A stretch of DNA of 64,000 bases, taken from contig JARGOV010000008.1 in NCBI GenBank assembly GCA_029212965.1, positions 1 to 64,000 on the forward strand, read 5' to 3'. The notes under the pieces are model-generated. The model was not told the DNA's origin. It saw nothing but the letters and a program-made list of their open reading frames with translations, and did no database searches. The first letter of the stretch is position 1; every line of letters begins with the position of its first letter. Made by a program: the position numbers and the translations under genes. Shown here in pieces: positions 11,824 through 25,463 of the stretch. This DNA is from Porticoccaceae bacterium (lineage in GTDB: Bacteria; Pseudomonadota; Gammaproteobacteria; Pseudomonadales; Porticoccaceae).

Positions 11824-11842
11824 ATATACGCGAGCTGATCGA

Positions 11843-13174
11843 ATGGCTAAGGGTCTAAATTTGCCGCAAGGCAACCAGAAAGGATTGGGCGAGCTTTGGG
11901 CTCGCCTTCGCTTTTTGTTGCTTGCGATAGTTATCTATCGCATTGGTACGCACATACCTGTACCGGGTATTAACCCAGATCGTATGGCTGAGTTATTTAG
12001 TCAAAGTCAGGGCACAATCCTTGGCATGTTTAATATGTTTTCCGGTGGTGCCCTCGAGCGTATGAGTATCCTCGCGCTGGGTATTATGCCTTATATATCC
12101 GCTTCTATTATTATGCAGTTATTGACAGCGGTCACCCCGTCACTTGAGCAGTTAAAAAAAGAAGGGGATGCTGGCCGTCGCAAGATTACACAGCTCACAC
12201 GGTACGCTACGGTAGTTCTCGCCCTAGTACAAGGTACTGGCATGGCCTACGGGCTAGCTGGTCAAGGGTTGGCCTACTACCCCGGTGCTAGTTTCTTCGT
12301 TATCGCAATCACGTCATTAGTAACGGGTGCTGTTTTCATGATGTGGCTTGGCGAGCAGATTACTGAGCGAGGAATTGGCAATGGCATCTCAATGCTAATC
12401 TTCGCGGGAATTGTGGCAGGCCTACCGCGTGCCCTAGGCCAGGCTTTTGAATCGGCGCGAACAGGGGACTTAAACATTATTGTTTTGCTCGTTGTTGGGC
12501 TATTGGCAGTAGCTGTTGTCTATTTTGTCGTGTTTATTGAGCGTGGCCAACGACGAATTACCGTTAACTATGCGCAGCGTCAACAGGGCCGAGGTAAAGC
12601 CTATGGGCAACAAAGCACACATTTACCTTTGAAGGTAAATATGGCCGGCGTTATCCCGGCTATCTTCGCGAGTAGTATTTTGCTGTTTCCATCAACACTA
12701 GCGGCAATGTTCGGTCAAGGTGCAGGCGCTCCAGATTGGCTGCAGGATGTATCGTTATTTCTTGGCCCTGGACAACCGCTACATATTATTTTGTTTGCAG
12801 CGCTTATTGTTTTCTTTTGCTTTTTCTACACAGCGCTGACATTTAACCCCAAAGAAGTAGCGGACAATTTAAAGAAAGGTGGTGCCTACCTTCCTGGTAT
12901 TCGCCCGGGCCAGCAAACCGCGAAATACATTGATGGCGTCGTTACTCGGCTCACCATGGTTGGTGGTGCTTATATTGCAGGTGTTTGTTTGTTACCTCAG
13001 TTTCTAAATGTGTACTTTAATGTGCCGTTCTACCTTGGCGGTACTTCATTGCTGATTGCTGTGGTAGTGACAATGGATTTCATGGCGCAGGTTCAATCTC
13101 ACCTCATGTCGAACCAATATGACTCGGTGATGAAGAAGGCCAATATGAAAGGTCAGGGCGATAAAGGTCGCTAA
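11843..13174 (+). CDS. secY: Sec translocon subunit SecY
   Basis: 443 aa polytopic; [50 protein letters not shown]. Confidence 0.97.
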   Translation: MAKGLNLPQGNQKGLGELWARLRFLLLAIVIYRIGTHIPVPGINPDRMAELFSQSQGTILGMFNMFSGGALERMSILALGIMPYISASIIMQLLTAVTPSLEQLKKEGDAGRRKITQLTRYATVVLALVQGTGMAYGLAGQGLAYYPGASFFVIAITSLVTGAVFMMWLGEQITERGIGNGISMLIFAGIVAGLPRALGQAFESARTGDLNIIVLLVVGLLAVAVVYFVVFIERGQRRITVNYAQRQQGRGKAYGQQSTHLPLKVNMAGVIPAIFASSILLFPSTLAAMFGQGAGAPDWLQDVSLFLGPGQPLHIILFAALIVFFCFFYTALTFNPKEVADNLKKGGAYLPGIRPGQQTAKYIDGVVTRLTMVGGAYIAGVCLLPQFLNVYFNVPFYLGGTSLLIAVVVTMDFMAQVQSHLMSNQYDSVMKKANMKGQGDKGR

Positions 13175-13195
13175 ATTTTACGATAGGGTTTAATC

Positions 13196-13312
13196 ATGAA
13201 AGTACGAGCATCGGTAAAAAAGATTTGCCGCAACTGTAAAGTTGTAAAACGTAAAGGCGTCGTGCGTGTGATCTGTGTGAGTGATCCGCGTCATAAGCAG
13301 CGCCAAGGTTAA
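13196..13312 (+). CDS. rpmJ: 50S ribosomal protein L36 (38 aa, absent from the supplied ORF track)
   Basis: [38 protein letters not shown]; zinc-ribbon C+ form. Confidence 0.96.
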   Translation: MKVRASVKKICRNCKVVKRKGVVRVICVSDPRHKQRQG

Positions 13313-13448
13313 TTTTTCAAAAGAGATTGATTTTCGTCGTCGAAAGGGATATTGTTTCGCGCCCGTTTTTACTGAGCACGTATTTATGTTGTTCAGTATT
13401 CTTTAGACGTTATCAGTTAATACATAAGATTTACTGGGAGTAAAGTAG

Positions 13449-13805
13449 ATGGCCCGAATTGCCGGAGTCAATATACCCGATCATAAACATGCGGTGATAT
13501 CACTCACTTACGTTTTTGGTATTGGAAGAACCAGTGCAAAGAAAATTTGTTCAAAAGCTGGTATCGAAGAGACAGTGAAAATATCTGAGCTGTCAGAGGC
13601 ACAACTAGACGCGGTACGCGCAGGTGTTGCCGAAAGCGTTGTTGAAGGTGATCTGCGACGTGAAGTTAGTATGAACATCAAGCGTTTAATGGATCTCGGT
13701 TGTTTCCGTGGTATTCGCCACCGTCGCAATTTGCCGCTGCGTGGACAGCGTACGAAAACCAACGCCCGTACACGTAAAGGTCCTCGCAAGCCAATTAAGC
13801 GCTAA
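13449..13805 (+). CDS. rpsM: 30S ribosomal protein S13
   Basis: 118 aa; [26 protein letters not shown]. Confidence 0.97.
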   Translation: MARIAGVNIPDHKHAVISLTYVFGIGRTSAKKICSKAGIEETVKISELSEAQLDAVRAGVAESVVEGDLRREVSMNIKRLMDLGCFRGIRHRRNLPLRGQRTKTNARTRKGPRKPIKR

Positions 13806-13833
13806 GCGACAGTTAATCCAGGAATATTAGGTT

Positions 13834-14226
13834 ATGGCAAAAAGTCCCGCTAAAGCAACGCGAAAGAAAGTGACACGCACCGTTATTGACGGTATTGCAC
13901 ACATACACGCTTCGTTTAATAACACAATTGTCACCATTACAGATCGTCAAGGTAATGCACTGAGCTGGGCAACTTCTGGTGGCTCTGGCTTTCGTGGCTC
14001 TAGAAAGAGTACGCCATTTGCCGCTCAGGTCGCTGCCGAACGCGCTGCTGTAGCTGCGCAGGAATATGGCTTGCAAAACCTTGATGTGGAAGTCAAGGGG
14101 CCGGGTCCCGGTAGAGAGTCTGCTGTTCGAGCACTAAATAACGCAGGGCTTAAAATTACTAATATTACGGATGTAACGCCGATTCCACATAATGGGTGTC
14201 GGCCTCCAAAGAAACGACGCGTCTAA
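13834..14226 (+). CDS. rpsK: 30S ribosomal protein S11
   Basis: 130 aa; [43 protein letters not shown]. Confidence 0.97.
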   Translation: MAKSPAKATRKKVTRTVIDGIAHIHASFNNTIVTITDRQGNALSWATSGGSGFRGSRKSTPFAAQVAAERAAVAAQEYGLQNLDVEVKGPGPGRESAVRALNNAGLKITNITDVTPIPHNGCRPPKKRRV

Positions 14227-14244
14227 TTTAGAGGATTATCATCG

Positions 14245-14865
14245 ATGGCAAGATATCTAGGCCCAACCTGTAAACTTTCGCGTCGCGAAGGCACTGATTT
14301 ATTTCTTAAGAGTGGTATTCGCCCTCTTGAGTCTAAATGTCGTGCGGAGAGCATTCCAGGACAACACGGCGCTCGCCGCAGCCGTCTTTCTGACTATGGT
14401 GTTCAGCTGCGTGAAAAACAAAAAGTGCGACGTACATACGGCGTGCTAGAAAAACAATTCCGCAACTATTATAAAGAGTCGGCACGAACCCCGGGTGCAA
14501 CAGGCGAAAACTTGCTTAACCTGTTAGAGCGTCGCCTTGATAATGTAGTCTACCGAATGGGTTTTGGGTCTACACGTGCAGAAGCTCGGCAATTAGTTGC
14601 ACACAACGCAGTGCTGGTAAATGGCCGTAAAGCTAACATTGCATCTTTCCGCGTTAGCACAGGTGATGTTGTTAGTATTCGTGAAAGAGCAAAAAATCAA
14701 CTACGTATACAATCTTCTTTGCAACTTGCTGCACAGCGTAGCGAAATTGAATGGGTTGATGTTGATGCTAATAAAATGGAAGGTACCTTCAAGCGAGACC
14801 CCGATCGAAGCGATCTGCCAGCAGATATCAACGAAAATCTCATCGTAGAGCTTTATTCTAAGTAA
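14245..14865 (+). CDS. rpsD: 30S ribosomal protein S4
   Basis: 206 aa; [24 protein letters not shown]. Confidence 0.97.
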   Translation: MARYLGPTCKLSRREGTDLFLKSGIRPLESKCRAESIPGQHGARRSRLSDYGVQLREKQKVRRTYGVLEKQFRNYYKESARTPGATGENLLNLLERRLDNVVYRMGFGSTRAEARQLVAHNAVLVNGRKANIASFRVSTGDVVSIRERAKNQLRIQSSLQLAAQRSEIEWVDVDANKMEGTFKRDPDRSDLPADINENLIVELYSK

Positions 14866-14913
14866 AGTTTTCCCCTGAATCCAAGACGTTATTACGCGGG
14901 ATAAGAGACGAGT

Positions 14914-15912
14914 ATGCAAAACACATTAACAGAACTTCTGACACCTCGAACTATTGACGTTACAGAATATGACCCGACCCATGCCAAGATTATTCTTGAG
15001 CCTCTCGAGCGTGGATTTGGACATACCTTGGGTAATGCTTTACGTCGTATACTTCTGTCATCTATGCCTGGTTGCGCCATTGTGGAAGCTGAGATTGATG
15101 GCGTACTGCACGAATACTCTGCCATCGAGGGGGTGCAGGAAGATGTTATTGAAATACTTCTGAACCTTAAAGACGTTGCAATTGTCATGACTGGCAAAAA
15201 TGAGGTTGAGGTGACGCTCTCGAAAAAGGGCCCAGGTTATCTCACTGCCGGCGATATTCAGGCGGATGCAAGTGTTGAAATTATGAACCCTGATTATGTC
15301 ATAGCGAATATTTCAGGTGATGTTTCACTCAATATGCGGCTACGCATTGCGCGCGGACGCGGTTATCAACCTGCTGACGCTCGGGAAACCGATGAAGAAG
15401 AAACACGCGCCATTGGTCGCTTACAGCTAGATGCTTCTTATAGCCCTGTCCGACGTGTCTCTTATGTTGTCGAAAGCGCTCGGGTTGAACAGCGTACAGA
15501 CTTGGATAAACTCATTCTAGATCTTGAGACTAACGGCACGATTGACCCTGAAGAAGCAATTCGTCGTGCAGCAACTATTTTGCAGCAGCAGTTGGCTGTT
15601 TTTGTTGATCTTGAGCGAGAAAAGCAAGTAGAGCCTGAGCCGCATGAAGATGAAATTGATCCTATCTTATTGCGTCCGGTCGATGATTTGGAGTTAACGG
15701 TTCGCTCTGCGAATTGTTTGAAGGCTGAAACTATTTATTATATCGGTGACTTGATTCAACGTACTGAAGTCGAACTTCTTAAAACGCCGAATCTTGGTAA
15801 AAAGTCGCTCACTGAAATTAAAGATGTTCTTGCATCTCGCGGCTTATCTTTGGGTATGCGTCTTGAAAACTGGCCGCCCGCCAGTTTGAAGCAAGAAAGC
15901 GAAAGTATTTAA
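14914..15912 (+). CDS. rpoA: RNA polymerase subunit alpha
   Basis: 332 aa; [22 protein letters not shown]; alpha-[35 protein letters not shown]. Confidence 0.97.
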   Translation: MQNTLTELLTPRTIDVTEYDPTHAKIILEPLERGFGHTLGNALRRILLSSMPGCAIVEAEIDGVLHEYSAIEGVQEDVIEILLNLKDVAIVMTGKNEVEVTLSKKGPGYLTAGDIQADASVEIMNPDYVIANISGDVSLNMRLRIARGRGYQPADARETDEEETRAIGRLQLDASYSPVRRVSYVVESARVEQRTDLDKLILDLETNGTIDPEEAIRRAATILQQQLAVFVDLEREKQVEPEPHEDEIDPILLRPVDDLELTVRSANCLKAETIYYIGDLIQRTEVELLKTPNLGKKSLTEIKDVLASRGLSLGMRLENWPPASLKQESESI

Positions 15913-15964
15913 TTAACTTGAGCTGATACCTTGTCAGCTCGCGTCAGGATAGGAAGCAAGTCTT

Positions 15965-16360
15965 ATGCGTCATCGTCATAGTGGCCGTCAACTCAATCGC
16001 AATAGTTCACACCGTAAAGCCATGTTTCGCAATATGACTGCCTCGTTGCTTGAGCATGAAGTTATCAAAACTACCTTGCCTAAAGCTAAAGAGTTGCGCC
16101 GAGTTGCGGAACCGCTTATTACATTAGCTAAAACAGATAGTGTCGCCAATCGCCGTTTAGCCTTTGATCGTTTGCGATCGAAATCTGCCGTAGGTAAATT
16201 ATTCGTTGATATCGGCCCACGTTTTCAAGAGCGCCCAGGCGGTTATACACGTATTTTAAAATGTGGTTTTCGTGCAGGGGATAAAGCGCCAATGGCTTAC
16301 ATTGAACTTGTCGATCGCCAGGTTGAGACAGAAGAAGAGTTTGAAGCGGTAGAAGGATAA
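15965..16360 (+). CDS. rplQ: 50S ribosomal protein L17
   Basis: 131 aa; [24 protein letters not shown]. Confidence 0.97.
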   Translation: MRHRHSGRQLNRNSSHRKAMFRNMTASLLEHEVIKTTLPKAKELRRVAEPLITLAKTDSVANRRLAFDRLRSKSAVGKLFVDIGPRFQERPGGYTRILKCGFRAGDKAPMAYIELVDRQVETEEEFEAVEG

Positions 16361-16380
16361 GTTTTTCTCGCGCCATAACA

Positions 16381-16407
16381 AAACCGGACTTGTTCCGGTT
16401 TTTTTGT
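16381..16407 (+). terminator. Intrinsic terminator of the alpha operon
   Basis: aaaccgga-cttgt-tccggttt followed by a T run. Confidence 0.88.
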
Positions 16408-16457
16408 GTCTAGAGATTATGTCTTGTGTGAATATTTCCTGGCTCCGGCGTATTCTT

Positions 16458-17258
16458 TCAACATTTGCAGTGTGTGTACTGCAACGTGTTTAAGTTCATA
16501 AGTCGTAGCCGTTGACCCCAGACGCAGCCAGTATCAAGAGCGTATAAATTATTTTCGTTGACTTCACCATTGAGTGCAGCCCAATGACCAAAAATAATTT
16601 TTTCATTTGCGGTCTTCCGTAGTGGGTTTTTATACCAAGGTAAAAAACCTGGTGGAGCGTTTTTTGGTGCTGTTTTTACGCTCAATTCAAGCTCACCTCT
16701 AGGGTTACAAAACCGCATGCGAGTGAAGTAGTTAGTGATGCTCCGTAATTGCTCTGCCTCGCTTTGCAATTCAGACCAGCTAGTGGGGGTGTTGCCGTAC
16801 ATGTTTTCAAAGAAAAGATTAGCATTCTTCGTTCGCAATGCTGTTTCTACTTTTCCGGCCATTATGCATGCTGTCGCAAGGTCCCAGTGTGGGGGGATTC
16901 CAGCGTGAACCATAACGAAACCGTGTTCGCTAATAAGTAAGGGCTGTTGTTGCAACCAGTCCAGTAGCTCGTTACTGTCGTGGGCGTCAAGAATTTCCTG
17001 CAAGGTATCTTTTGGGTTGAGTTGCGTAATGCCTCGAGCTACTGCTAGTAAATGGAGGTCGTGATTCCCCAGTACCATCCTGAAGGCTGGTCCTAGTCCT
17101 TTAAGATAGCGTAAAGTCTCTAGTGATTGTGGCCCTCGATTAACGACATCGCCTGCGGCCCATAGTTGATCTTTTTCGGGTTTGAAGCTGACCTTTTCTA
17201 GCAGACAAAGTAAAGGCTCTAGGCAGCCCTGCAAGTCACCAACCGCATAAATAGTCAT
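16458..17258 (-). CDS. apaH: Symmetrical bis(5'-nucleosyl)-tetraphosphatase
   Basis: 266 aa; MTIYAVGDLQGCLEPL, GDVVNRGPQSLETLR, GNHDLHLLA phosphoesterase motifs. Confidence 0.95.
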   Translation of the reverse strand: MTIYAVGDLQGCLEPLLCLLEKVSFKPEKDQLWAAGDVVNRGPQSLETLRYLKGLGPAFRMVLGNHDLHLLAVARGITQLNPKDTLQEILDAHDSNELLDWLQQQPLLISEHGFVMVHAGIPPHWDLATACIMAGKVETALRTKNANLFFENMYGNTPTSWSELQSEAEQLRSITNYFTRMRFCNPRGELELSVKTAPKNAPPGFLPWYKNPLRKTANEKIIFGHWAALNGEVNENNLYALDTGCVWGQRLRLMNLNTLQYTHCKC

Positions 17259-17266
17259 GTTGTCGT

Positions 17267-17641
17267 TCAGTTTACTGCGTTGGGTACTGCCAGGCTGAAT
17301 ACGGGGATTTCAACTTCGAAGCCTTGGCCGTTCTCGGCTTGCATATGGTAGCTGCCTTGCATTGTTCCAACCATCGTTTCAAGTACGGCGCCGCTGCTGT
17401 ACTGATATTTTTCACCGGGTGATATAAGTGGCTGTTCACCAACAACCCCCATGCCCTTAACCTCACGACGAACACCGTTACCGTTAATAATTATCCAGTG
17501 GCGACTTATTAGCTGTACATCAATATGGCCAGCGTTGCTAAGTGTAATGTGGTAAGCGAAGGCATACTGTTCCTTTTCAGGATTCGACTGATGGGGGAGG
17601 TATTCTGTTTCTACTGTTACCTCGATGTTTGGCTTATTCAT
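17267..17641 (-). CDS. apaG: ApaG protein (Co2+/Mg2+ efflux-associated)
   Basis: 124 aa; AYHITLSNAGHIDVQLISRHWIIINGNGVRREVKGMGVVGEQPLISPGEKYQYSSG. Confidence 0.95.
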   Translation of the reverse strand: MNKPNIEVTVETEYLPHQSNPEKEQYAFAYHITLSNAGHIDVQLISRHWIIINGNGVRREVKGMGVVGEQPLISPGEKYQYSSGAVLETMVGTMQGSYHMQAENGQGFEVEIPVFSLAVPNAVN

Positions 17642-17665
17642 AGTGAGTTGCTCTTGACTGGGGGT

Positions 17666-18460
17666 TTAACGCGATGCGCTTAATTGGTTGGCAAGATCTA
17701 TAAACTCATCCACCGAAAATGTCTCCGGACGCCGGCCTAAATCAATATTAGTGACGCAGTTAGCGGGTAATTCTTTGAGAATGAGCTTTAGTCCGTTACG
17801 TATGGTTTTGCGCCGTTGTTGGAAACAGGCGTTGACGACTCGGGCGAAAAATACGGGATCCGTAACTGATACTTCTCTATGTCTGGGGCGTAGTCGAACG
17901 ATAGCAGATTCAACCTTGGGTGCTGGTTTGAAAGCGGTGGACGGGACGACAAATAAAGGTTCCACGTGACAGTGATACTGCACCATGATACTCAAGCGTC
18001 CATAAGTTTTGTGGCCCTCTGGTGAGGCGAGTCGATCGACGACCTCCCTTTGTAGCATAAAGTGCATATCCTGGATGCAGGGTTTATACGCGAGTAAATG
18101 AAAGAGAAGTGGCGTCGAAATGTTATAGGGTAAATTACCGATGACGCGTAGCGACTGCGTTGGCTTTGCAAAGGCGCCAAAGTCAGCTTTTAGTGCGTCG
18201 ATCAGGTGCAGCCTAAAATTTGGCATGTTAGTGTATCGCTGCTGTAGCTTCTCAGCGAGGTCTCGGTCAATTTCTACCACGTCGAGCTGACAATCATTAT
18301 TGACGAGGTGCTCGGTGAGCGCACCCAAGCCTGGACCAATTTCCACTAGATGTTCCCCGGTCTTTGGGCTCACTGCGCGAATAATTCGATTGATAATATT
18401 GTCGTCGACTAAAAAATTCTGGCCAAAACGCTTTTTAGCCTGATGGGTGTTATCGCTCAT
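17666..18460 (-). CDS. rsmA: 16S rRNA dimethyladenosine transferase (start taken at [17 protein letters not shown]; longer ORF to 18595)
   Basis: [49 protein letters not shown]. Confidence 0.95.
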   Translation of the reverse strand: MSDNTHQAKKRFGQNFLVDDNIINRIIRAVSPKTGEHLVEIGPGLGALTEHLVNNDCQLDVVEIDRDLAEKLQQRYTNMPNFRLHLIDALKADFGAFAKPTQSLRVIGNLPYNISTPLLFHLLAYKPCIQDMHFMLQREVVDRLASPEGHKTYGRLSIMVQYHCHVEPLFVVPSTAFKPAPKVESAIVRLRPRHREVSVTDPVFFARVVNACFQQRRKTIRNGLKLILKELPANCVTNIDLGRRPETFSVDEFIDLANQLSASR

Positions 18461-19472
18461 GGTAGCGTTTGTCATTGTCTGGTTTGTCATTGTGAGCTTT
18501 GTGGCTATTGGCAAGCGCGGCTGCACAGTCGATGGCATAGGCGAGACTTCCAGTACTGGCTTTGCCACTGCCGGCGAGTTCCAGTGCTGTGCCATGGTCG
18601 ACCGAAGTGCGAATAAAGGGCAGCCCCAGGGTGATATTCACAGCTTTGCCAAAACCTTGGTATTTCAGAACTGGCAGTCCTTGGTCATGGTACATGGCCA
18701 GTACGGCATCAGTATTATTCAGGTGTTTTGGCGTGAACAGGCTGTCTGCCGGTAGTGGTCCAATTAAGTTATAACCTTCTGCATTGAGCTTCTTGAGCAA
18801 AGGCGTAATGATCTCGATTTCTTCCCTGCCCAGATGGCCATTTTCGCCTGCGTGCGGGTTGAGGCCGCAAACCAGTATGCGAGGTTGTGCAATGGCAAAT
18901 TTATTGATCAGCTCACTTTGTAAAATACGCAAACAAGTTTCAAGCAAGTCGCTAGTGATGGCTGCTGGCACATCTCTCAACGGCAGGTGAGTGGTGGCCA
19001 GCGCAACTCGTAAGCCTTCCGTTGCCAGCATCATTACTACCCGCTTGGTATTACTGTGTTCGGCCAAATACTCGGTGTGGCCGCTGAATGGGATACCAGC
19101 ATCGTTGATTACTGCTTTATTGATAGGGCCGGTGATGAGTGCGCTGTAGGTTTTATCCAAGCAGCCAGCTATAGCCTTGTCGAGAGATTGAATGGTAGCG
19201 GAGGCATTGTGCCTGTTGGCCTGCCCGGGCTGGGCGATAACAGCCAGGGGGCAGGGTTCGATGGCGAGTTCAGCTGGAGCCAACGGGCGAGGTGAACCCT
19301 CGATCGGGCGCAGCGATAGTTCTAGCCCTAGTTGTCGCGCACGATCTTGCAGCATCTGTGGGTCGGCGATGGCGACCAGTTCGTGGGGACAGCCCTCTTG
19401 AATTAGTTGAATTAGCAGGTCTGGGCCAATGCCAGCGGGCTCTCCTGGGGTAACGGCCAGGCGTAGCGTCAT
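18450..19472 (-). CDS. pdxA: 4-hydroxythreonine-4-phosphate dehydrogenase
   Basis: 340 aa; [48 protein letters not shown]. Confidence 0.95.
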   Translation of the reverse strand: MTLRLAVTPGEPAGIGPDLLIQLIQEGCPHELVAIADPQMLQDRARQLGLELSLRPIEGSPRPLAPAELAIEPCPLAVIAQPGQANRHNASATIQSLDKAIAGCLDKTYSALITGPINKAVINDAGIPFSGHTEYLAEHSNTKRVVMMLATEGLRVALATTHLPLRDVPAAITSDLLETCLRILQSELINKFAIAQPRILVCGLNPHAGENGHLGREEIEIITPLLKKLNAEGYNLIGPLPADSLFTPKHLNNTDAVLAMYHDQGLPVLKYQGFGKAVNITLGLPFIRTSVDHGTALELAGSGKASTGSLAYAIDCAAALANSHKAHNDKPDNDKRYHER

Positions 19473-20821
19473 AGTTTTATTTCAACGAAAGCCTCACTGC
19501 GAATCTCCTGCAGCCAAATGGGCAACTCCTCGGCGTACTTGCGTTGCCCCAAAGCATTTCTAGCCTGGTTGGTGATTAGCGTTTCGCTAAAGTCTTGGCT
19601 ACGTCGTCCGGTAACCTGAATAATATGCCAGCCAAATTGGCTGAATACAGGTTCGCTCATTTCGTTGACTTCTAGGCCGGCAGCAGTACTTTCGAAGATA
19701 GGCACGAACTGGCCCGCTGTTGACCAACCAAGTTCGCCGCCCTTTAGCGCGGTGCCAGGGTCTTCAGAATATTCTCGGGCGATATCGCCAAACGTTTCAC
19801 CGGCAACAATGCGTGCACGCAATTGACTAATTTTCGCCAGCGCATCCTCTTTAGTGAGAATTTCATTGGGCTTAACGAGGATGTGGCGGATCTTCGTTTG
19901 CTGTATCAGCTGTTCGCCGCCACCGCGTCGTTCGTAAAGTTTCAACAGATGAATGCCAGCATCGCTTCGCAGGGGTGTCGAAACTTCACCGGGTTCAAGC
20001 TTGGCCAAAGCCTCACTGAACAGAGGGGGTAGCTGTATGGCTTTGCGCCAGCCTAAATCCCCACCTTTGAGGGCGTTAGGCCCTCGTGAATGAACAATTG
20101 CTACATTGCGAAAGTCACCGCTATCGATGGCTTGTTGGCGCAATTTGTCGGCCTGTTGAAGGGCAGTATCAAGCTCCGTAGGACTTGCAGATGCAGATAG
20201 GGCGAGTAGTAAATGCCCGACTTTGAGGTCGGGGGAGGTCATTAGTTGCCCCTCTTCGGAGTTGAGGAAGTTGTGGACTTCCTGATCGCTGATTTCAATG
20301 CGCCGCTTGACCATGCCCTGCTGTACACGGCCAATGAGCATATCCTGGCGAAATTGAGTGCGTAGCTGGGTCAAGCTCAGACCGTCGCTGTGGGCCATCG
20401 CAACAAATTCGTCAAAGCTCAAATTTTGTTGTTCAGCTGATCGCTGTAGGGCGTCATTGAGTTCTTCATCACTAATCTTGATCCCTGCCCGCTCTGCCAT
20501 GGCAAGTTGAATACGGTCGAGTATTAGCTTATCGAGGACCTGGGAAACGAGAGCTTCTTTGGGGGGTGTTTGTTGGCGCTGCTGTTGTTGAGCTGCCTGG
20601 CGTTGTATTTGCTGATAATACTGATCAGTGTGGGCGATTAGCTCACTTTTCATGACTACGTCTTCGTTGACAATAGCGGCAATGCCATCGAGGGGTATCA
20701 ACTCAGCCCAGCAAGTAGAGATGCCGCACAGGAGGCCCAGACCCAGTGCGCGCCAAGCCTTGGGTCGTGGTGGAAATTTGTGGGATACCTGGGGGCTTGC
20801 TTTATCTTGGTTCATAGCCAT
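19469..20821 (-). CDS. surA: Periplasmic chaperone/peptidyl-prolyl isomerase SurA (start could be 20815)
   Basis: 450 aa; [18 protein letters not shown], two parvulin domains (KVGHLLLAL..., [13 protein letters not shown]...). Confidence 0.95.
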   Translation of the reverse strand: MAMNQDKASPQVSHKFPPRPKAWRALGLGLLCGISTCWAELIPLDGIAAIVNEDVVMKSELIAHTDQYYQQIQRQAAQQQQRQQTPPKEALVSQVLDKLILDRIQLAMAERAGIKISDEELNDALQRSAEQQNLSFDEFVAMAHSDGLSLTQLRTQFRQDMLIGRVQQGMVKRRIEISDQEVHNFLNSEEGQLMTSPDLKVGHLLLALSASASPTELDTALQQADKLRQQAIDSGDFRNVAIVHSRGPNALKGGDLGWRKAIQLPPLFSEALAKLEPGEVSTPLRSDAGIHLLKLYERRGGGEQLIQQTKIRHILVKPNEILTKEDALAKISQLRARIVAGETFGDIAREYSEDPGTALKGGELGWSTAGQFVPIFESTAAGLEVNEMSEPVFSQFGWHIIQVTGRRSQDFSETLITNQARNALGQRKYAEELPIWLQEIRSEAFVEIKL

Positions 20822-23420
20822 AAATGCCGTCGCTTAGAATGCTATCAAGGGTTCCACCGGTGCCGGCAAGGCCCTTTAATTGAATTTGGAAGAAAATACC
20901 GTCGTCGTATTCAAGGTCTTCTTCGGGGATGAGTAAATCGTCATCTCGATCTAGCCAGTGGCGAGCGACTATCGCAGCACGCCAGCAGCAACTGTTGTAT
21001 TCGATACCGGCAAAAACTTCGAGTTCCCTGCTGTTAGTTAAATCCTGGTTCCAGCGGCCGATCAGGCTCCAGCGGCGGCTAATTGGTAGGTAGGCCGATA
21101 AGTCTGCCTGCTCAATATCGGCGTCGAATTCCTGGCTGCCAATAATACGGGGGTCTTCTCGAGTGTAGCGATAGCTGGCATTAAACAGCGCCTTTTCCTC
21201 GCCGTGATAACGTAGACTGAAGCTGCCCTTGTTGACGAGTTCGCTGTCATCGTTGTAGAGAATGTCGGATTGAAAGCGCCAGTGTTTGTTGAGCTGTGCG
21301 CCAAGTTCAGCAGCTAGGTCAGAATCGCTACGGCGTAGCTCTTTGTTGGCCTCGGAATAATTGAGAGCGACCTCTCTATCGTCCAGATAAAACACTTGTC
21401 CGATACTGGCGTGGAAGCGCTCTATGCCGCTATTGTTGTTGATCATGCGGGTGGTCAGAGCAATGGTGATCTGCTCAGCATCGCTGATACGGTCGCTGCC
21501 GGAAAAGCGCTCATCACGAAACAGCTGTTGGTAGCTAAAGGTAAGCTCGTCGGTATCAAAATCAGGGTTGTCACTCTGGTCTTCAGTTTTGGCATTGAGA
21601 TAATAAAGGCGAGGCTCCAAGGTTTGAGTATGGTCGCCGAACAGGCTTGAGAGGCGTTCGAAGAAAAGACCTGTGTCGATAATGCCTACGGGCACTGTTG
21701 TTGAAGGGCCGTCATCACCACCCGGTGTTAGCGGGTCGTCTAGGTCATAGCTTAGATGTTTGAGTTTTAAGGTTGGGCGAAAGTAACCCCACAACCATTG
21801 TTTGTCGAGGGTGACTGAAAAATCAGAGCGCAGACGGTCGCCAGTGACCCGCGTGTTGTCATCGTGATCGAATACGGTGAACTGGTTTTTCAGGTTGAAT
21901 AGAATGTCCTGCGCGCCCATTTTAATGCGGTACTCACCGTTGGCGTGGACACGGGGTAACTGTTGGTATTGTTCGTCAGTATTGTTGATCAAAGTTTGAT
22001 ATTCGGTGCCGCTAATGCCAAAACGCCAGTGCGCGGTACTGTAGTCGATACCAGCAAACTGTTTGAGGTGGGTTTGGCTGCGGGCCTCGAGTGTGGCGTT
22101 GCCAATATCGCGGAAATATTCTTCGTCACTGACTTTAGTGTAATCGATGGTGCTACCCCAGCGTTCGCCAATGCCGCCACGATGACCGAGACTCGTAACC
22201 CAGCGATCTTCTCCCTGCAAAGGTTTCATTTGGGTGGTGGGGTCAATTTCAACATCGCCGCCGTCATCATCACTGAGCCATGCTCCACCGAGAGTCGTTT
22301 CTGTCAACCTCGAGAGGTGGCGCAGTTCCAGCTCCAGCATTTCGCCGCGCTCCTGTATATAGCGCGGAGTAATCGTGGCGTCGTAGTTCGGTGCCAGGTT
22401 GAGATAAATGGGCTGAGAGTAATCCAGGCCATTGTCATCGCTAAAGCTGATTTCCGGGTAAAGTAGCCCGCTGGCACGACGGTCATCGACCGGATAGCGT
22501 ATCCAGGGTAGATAAATGATGGGTACATCTTTTACTTTAATACGCACATGTTTGGCGGTGGCGATGCCTGTTTGCGGATCGATAGCAATGTTGCTGGAGG
22601 CCATTGTCCAGGTGTTATTGCCCGGTTCACAAGTGGTATAAGTGGCATTATCAATATGAATCATGCCGTCTTTTTGACGCGCAATGGTTTCTGCTGTGCC
22701 ACGTATGGCCGTTTCATGGAAAACCCAGGTAGCACCATCTACGGCGAGTTCGCCGGAGTCGAGATTAAAATGAGCTTCCTTTCCAAGCATTAACAAGCCT
22801 GGCTCGCGAAGCTGTACATTACCAGCGAGGGTGGCGGTGCGCGCATCTTGATTGAGGGTGGCTGTATCGCTACGCACCTGGCGGTATCCCTGAGATATTT
22901 GCACGTCGCCCCTCATGGTGGCGACATTGTCTTTCGCTTCAGTACTGGTAGAGCTGGCGCGTAGAGGGGCGTCGTCAGGGTTCAGCTCAGCGTCTGGGTA
23001 GTCACGGGGTGGTTCAACATAGCGACCGCAGCAGTCATCAGTCAGCCTTTGTTTTTGTGCTTCGTTAAGTTCCTTCTCGTCGACCCAGTCCAGGTTGCGC
23101 GGCGTGTTAAGTACGGGTTCTTTAGTTGTTGTCGTTTTTGCCACGCTTGTACGGCGTTTCAAGTGCCTGTGGAGCGGCTTAGGGTAGGCCGGGCCGGGTA
23201 CACTGTATTCGGCGCACGACCAGTCGCCGGTGGGCGTTGTGTTACAGCGCCATTCACTGTGACTGCTATTCGCGGCGGGTTGGGAGTTGTTCGCGTTCTC
23301 TTGACCCAGCGCTGGGGTGGTGCCCAGTACTCCACAGCAAATGCCAAGTAAAGGCAGTGTCGTGATTCGAAAGGGTGAGGCATATCGATGGTAGAACCTG
23401 GCAAAAAAGGTCGATGGCAT
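20802..23420 (-). CDS. lptD: LPS-assembly protein LptD
   Basis: 872 aa; N-terminal OstA-like domain (NVATMRGDVQISQGYRQVRSDTATLNQ) then beta-barrel; adjacent to surA. Confidence 0.95.
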   Translation of the reverse strand: MPSTFFARFYHRYASPFRITTLPLLGICCGVLGTTPALGQENANNSQPAANSSHSEWRCNTTPTGDWSCAEYSVPGPAYPKPLHRHLKRRTSVAKTTTTKEPVLNTPRNLDWVDEKELNEAQKQRLTDDCCGRYVEPPRDYPDAELNPDDAPLRASSTSTEAKDNVATMRGDVQISQGYRQVRSDTATLNQDARTATLAGNVQLREPGLLMLGKEAHFNLDSGELAVDGATWVFHETAIRGTAETIARQKDGMIHIDNATYTTCEPGNNTWTMASSNIAIDPQTGIATAKHVRIKVKDVPIIYLPWIRYPVDDRRASGLLYPEISFSDDNGLDYSQPIYLNLAPNYDATITPRYIQERGEMLELELRHLSRLTETTLGGAWLSDDDGGDVEIDPTTQMKPLQGEDRWVTSLGHRGGIGERWGSTIDYTKVSDEEYFRDIGNATLEARSQTHLKQFAGIDYSTAHWRFGISGTEYQTLINNTDEQYQQLPRVHANGEYRIKMGAQDILFNLKNQFTVFDHDDNTRVTGDRLRSDFSVTLDKQWLWGYFRPTLKLKHLSYDLDDPLTPGGDDGPSTTVPVGIIDTGLFFERLSSLFGDHTQTLEPRLYYLNAKTEDQSDNPDFDTDELTFSYQQLFRDERFSGSDRISDAEQITIALTTRMINNNSGIERFHASIGQVFYLDDREVALNYSEANKELRRSDSDLAAELGAQLNKHWRFQSDILYNDDSELVNKGSFSLRYHGEEKALFNASYRYTREDPRIIGSQEFDADIEQADLSAYLPISRRWSLIGRWNQDLTNSRELEVFAGIEYNSCCWRAAIVARHWLDRDDDLLIPEEDLEYDDGIFFQIQLKGLAGTGGTLDSILSDGIYGYEPR

Positions 23421-23562
23421 TCTTGTTATCCGGTTGCAGCCTCGAGGGCGTCAGTGCTTAAAACTGTAATCGGACATTTTACCTAAAGTAAGCGAGGGTG
23501 CGAGTACCGTAAGAGGCTTTAGGCTAAAATAAGTGCTTTCTTGCCCTTGGTTCTGGATTTTT

Positions 23563-25325
<1,763 letters not shown>

Positions 25326-25463
25326 AAGCTGCCAAATGGCTTATTTTCTAGGGCAGCAGAGAGTAAAACCTTCTCAGTCAAGTGACTTTCTCGCTACAAT
25401 AGGGTGACCCGGCTTAGCTTCCGCTAGCCACTTTTTTATTCATGAATATTTTCTGAGGCCGCT

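Noticed and set aside
12621-12640. 20-bp palindrome ATTTACCTT-tg-AAGGTAAAT within secY
   Set aside because: Inside conserved coding sequence; short enough to be coincidental in a 64-kb window
25328-25357. GCTGCC...GGCAGC dyad downstream of murU
   Set aside because: Six-bp arms, large loop, no T tract
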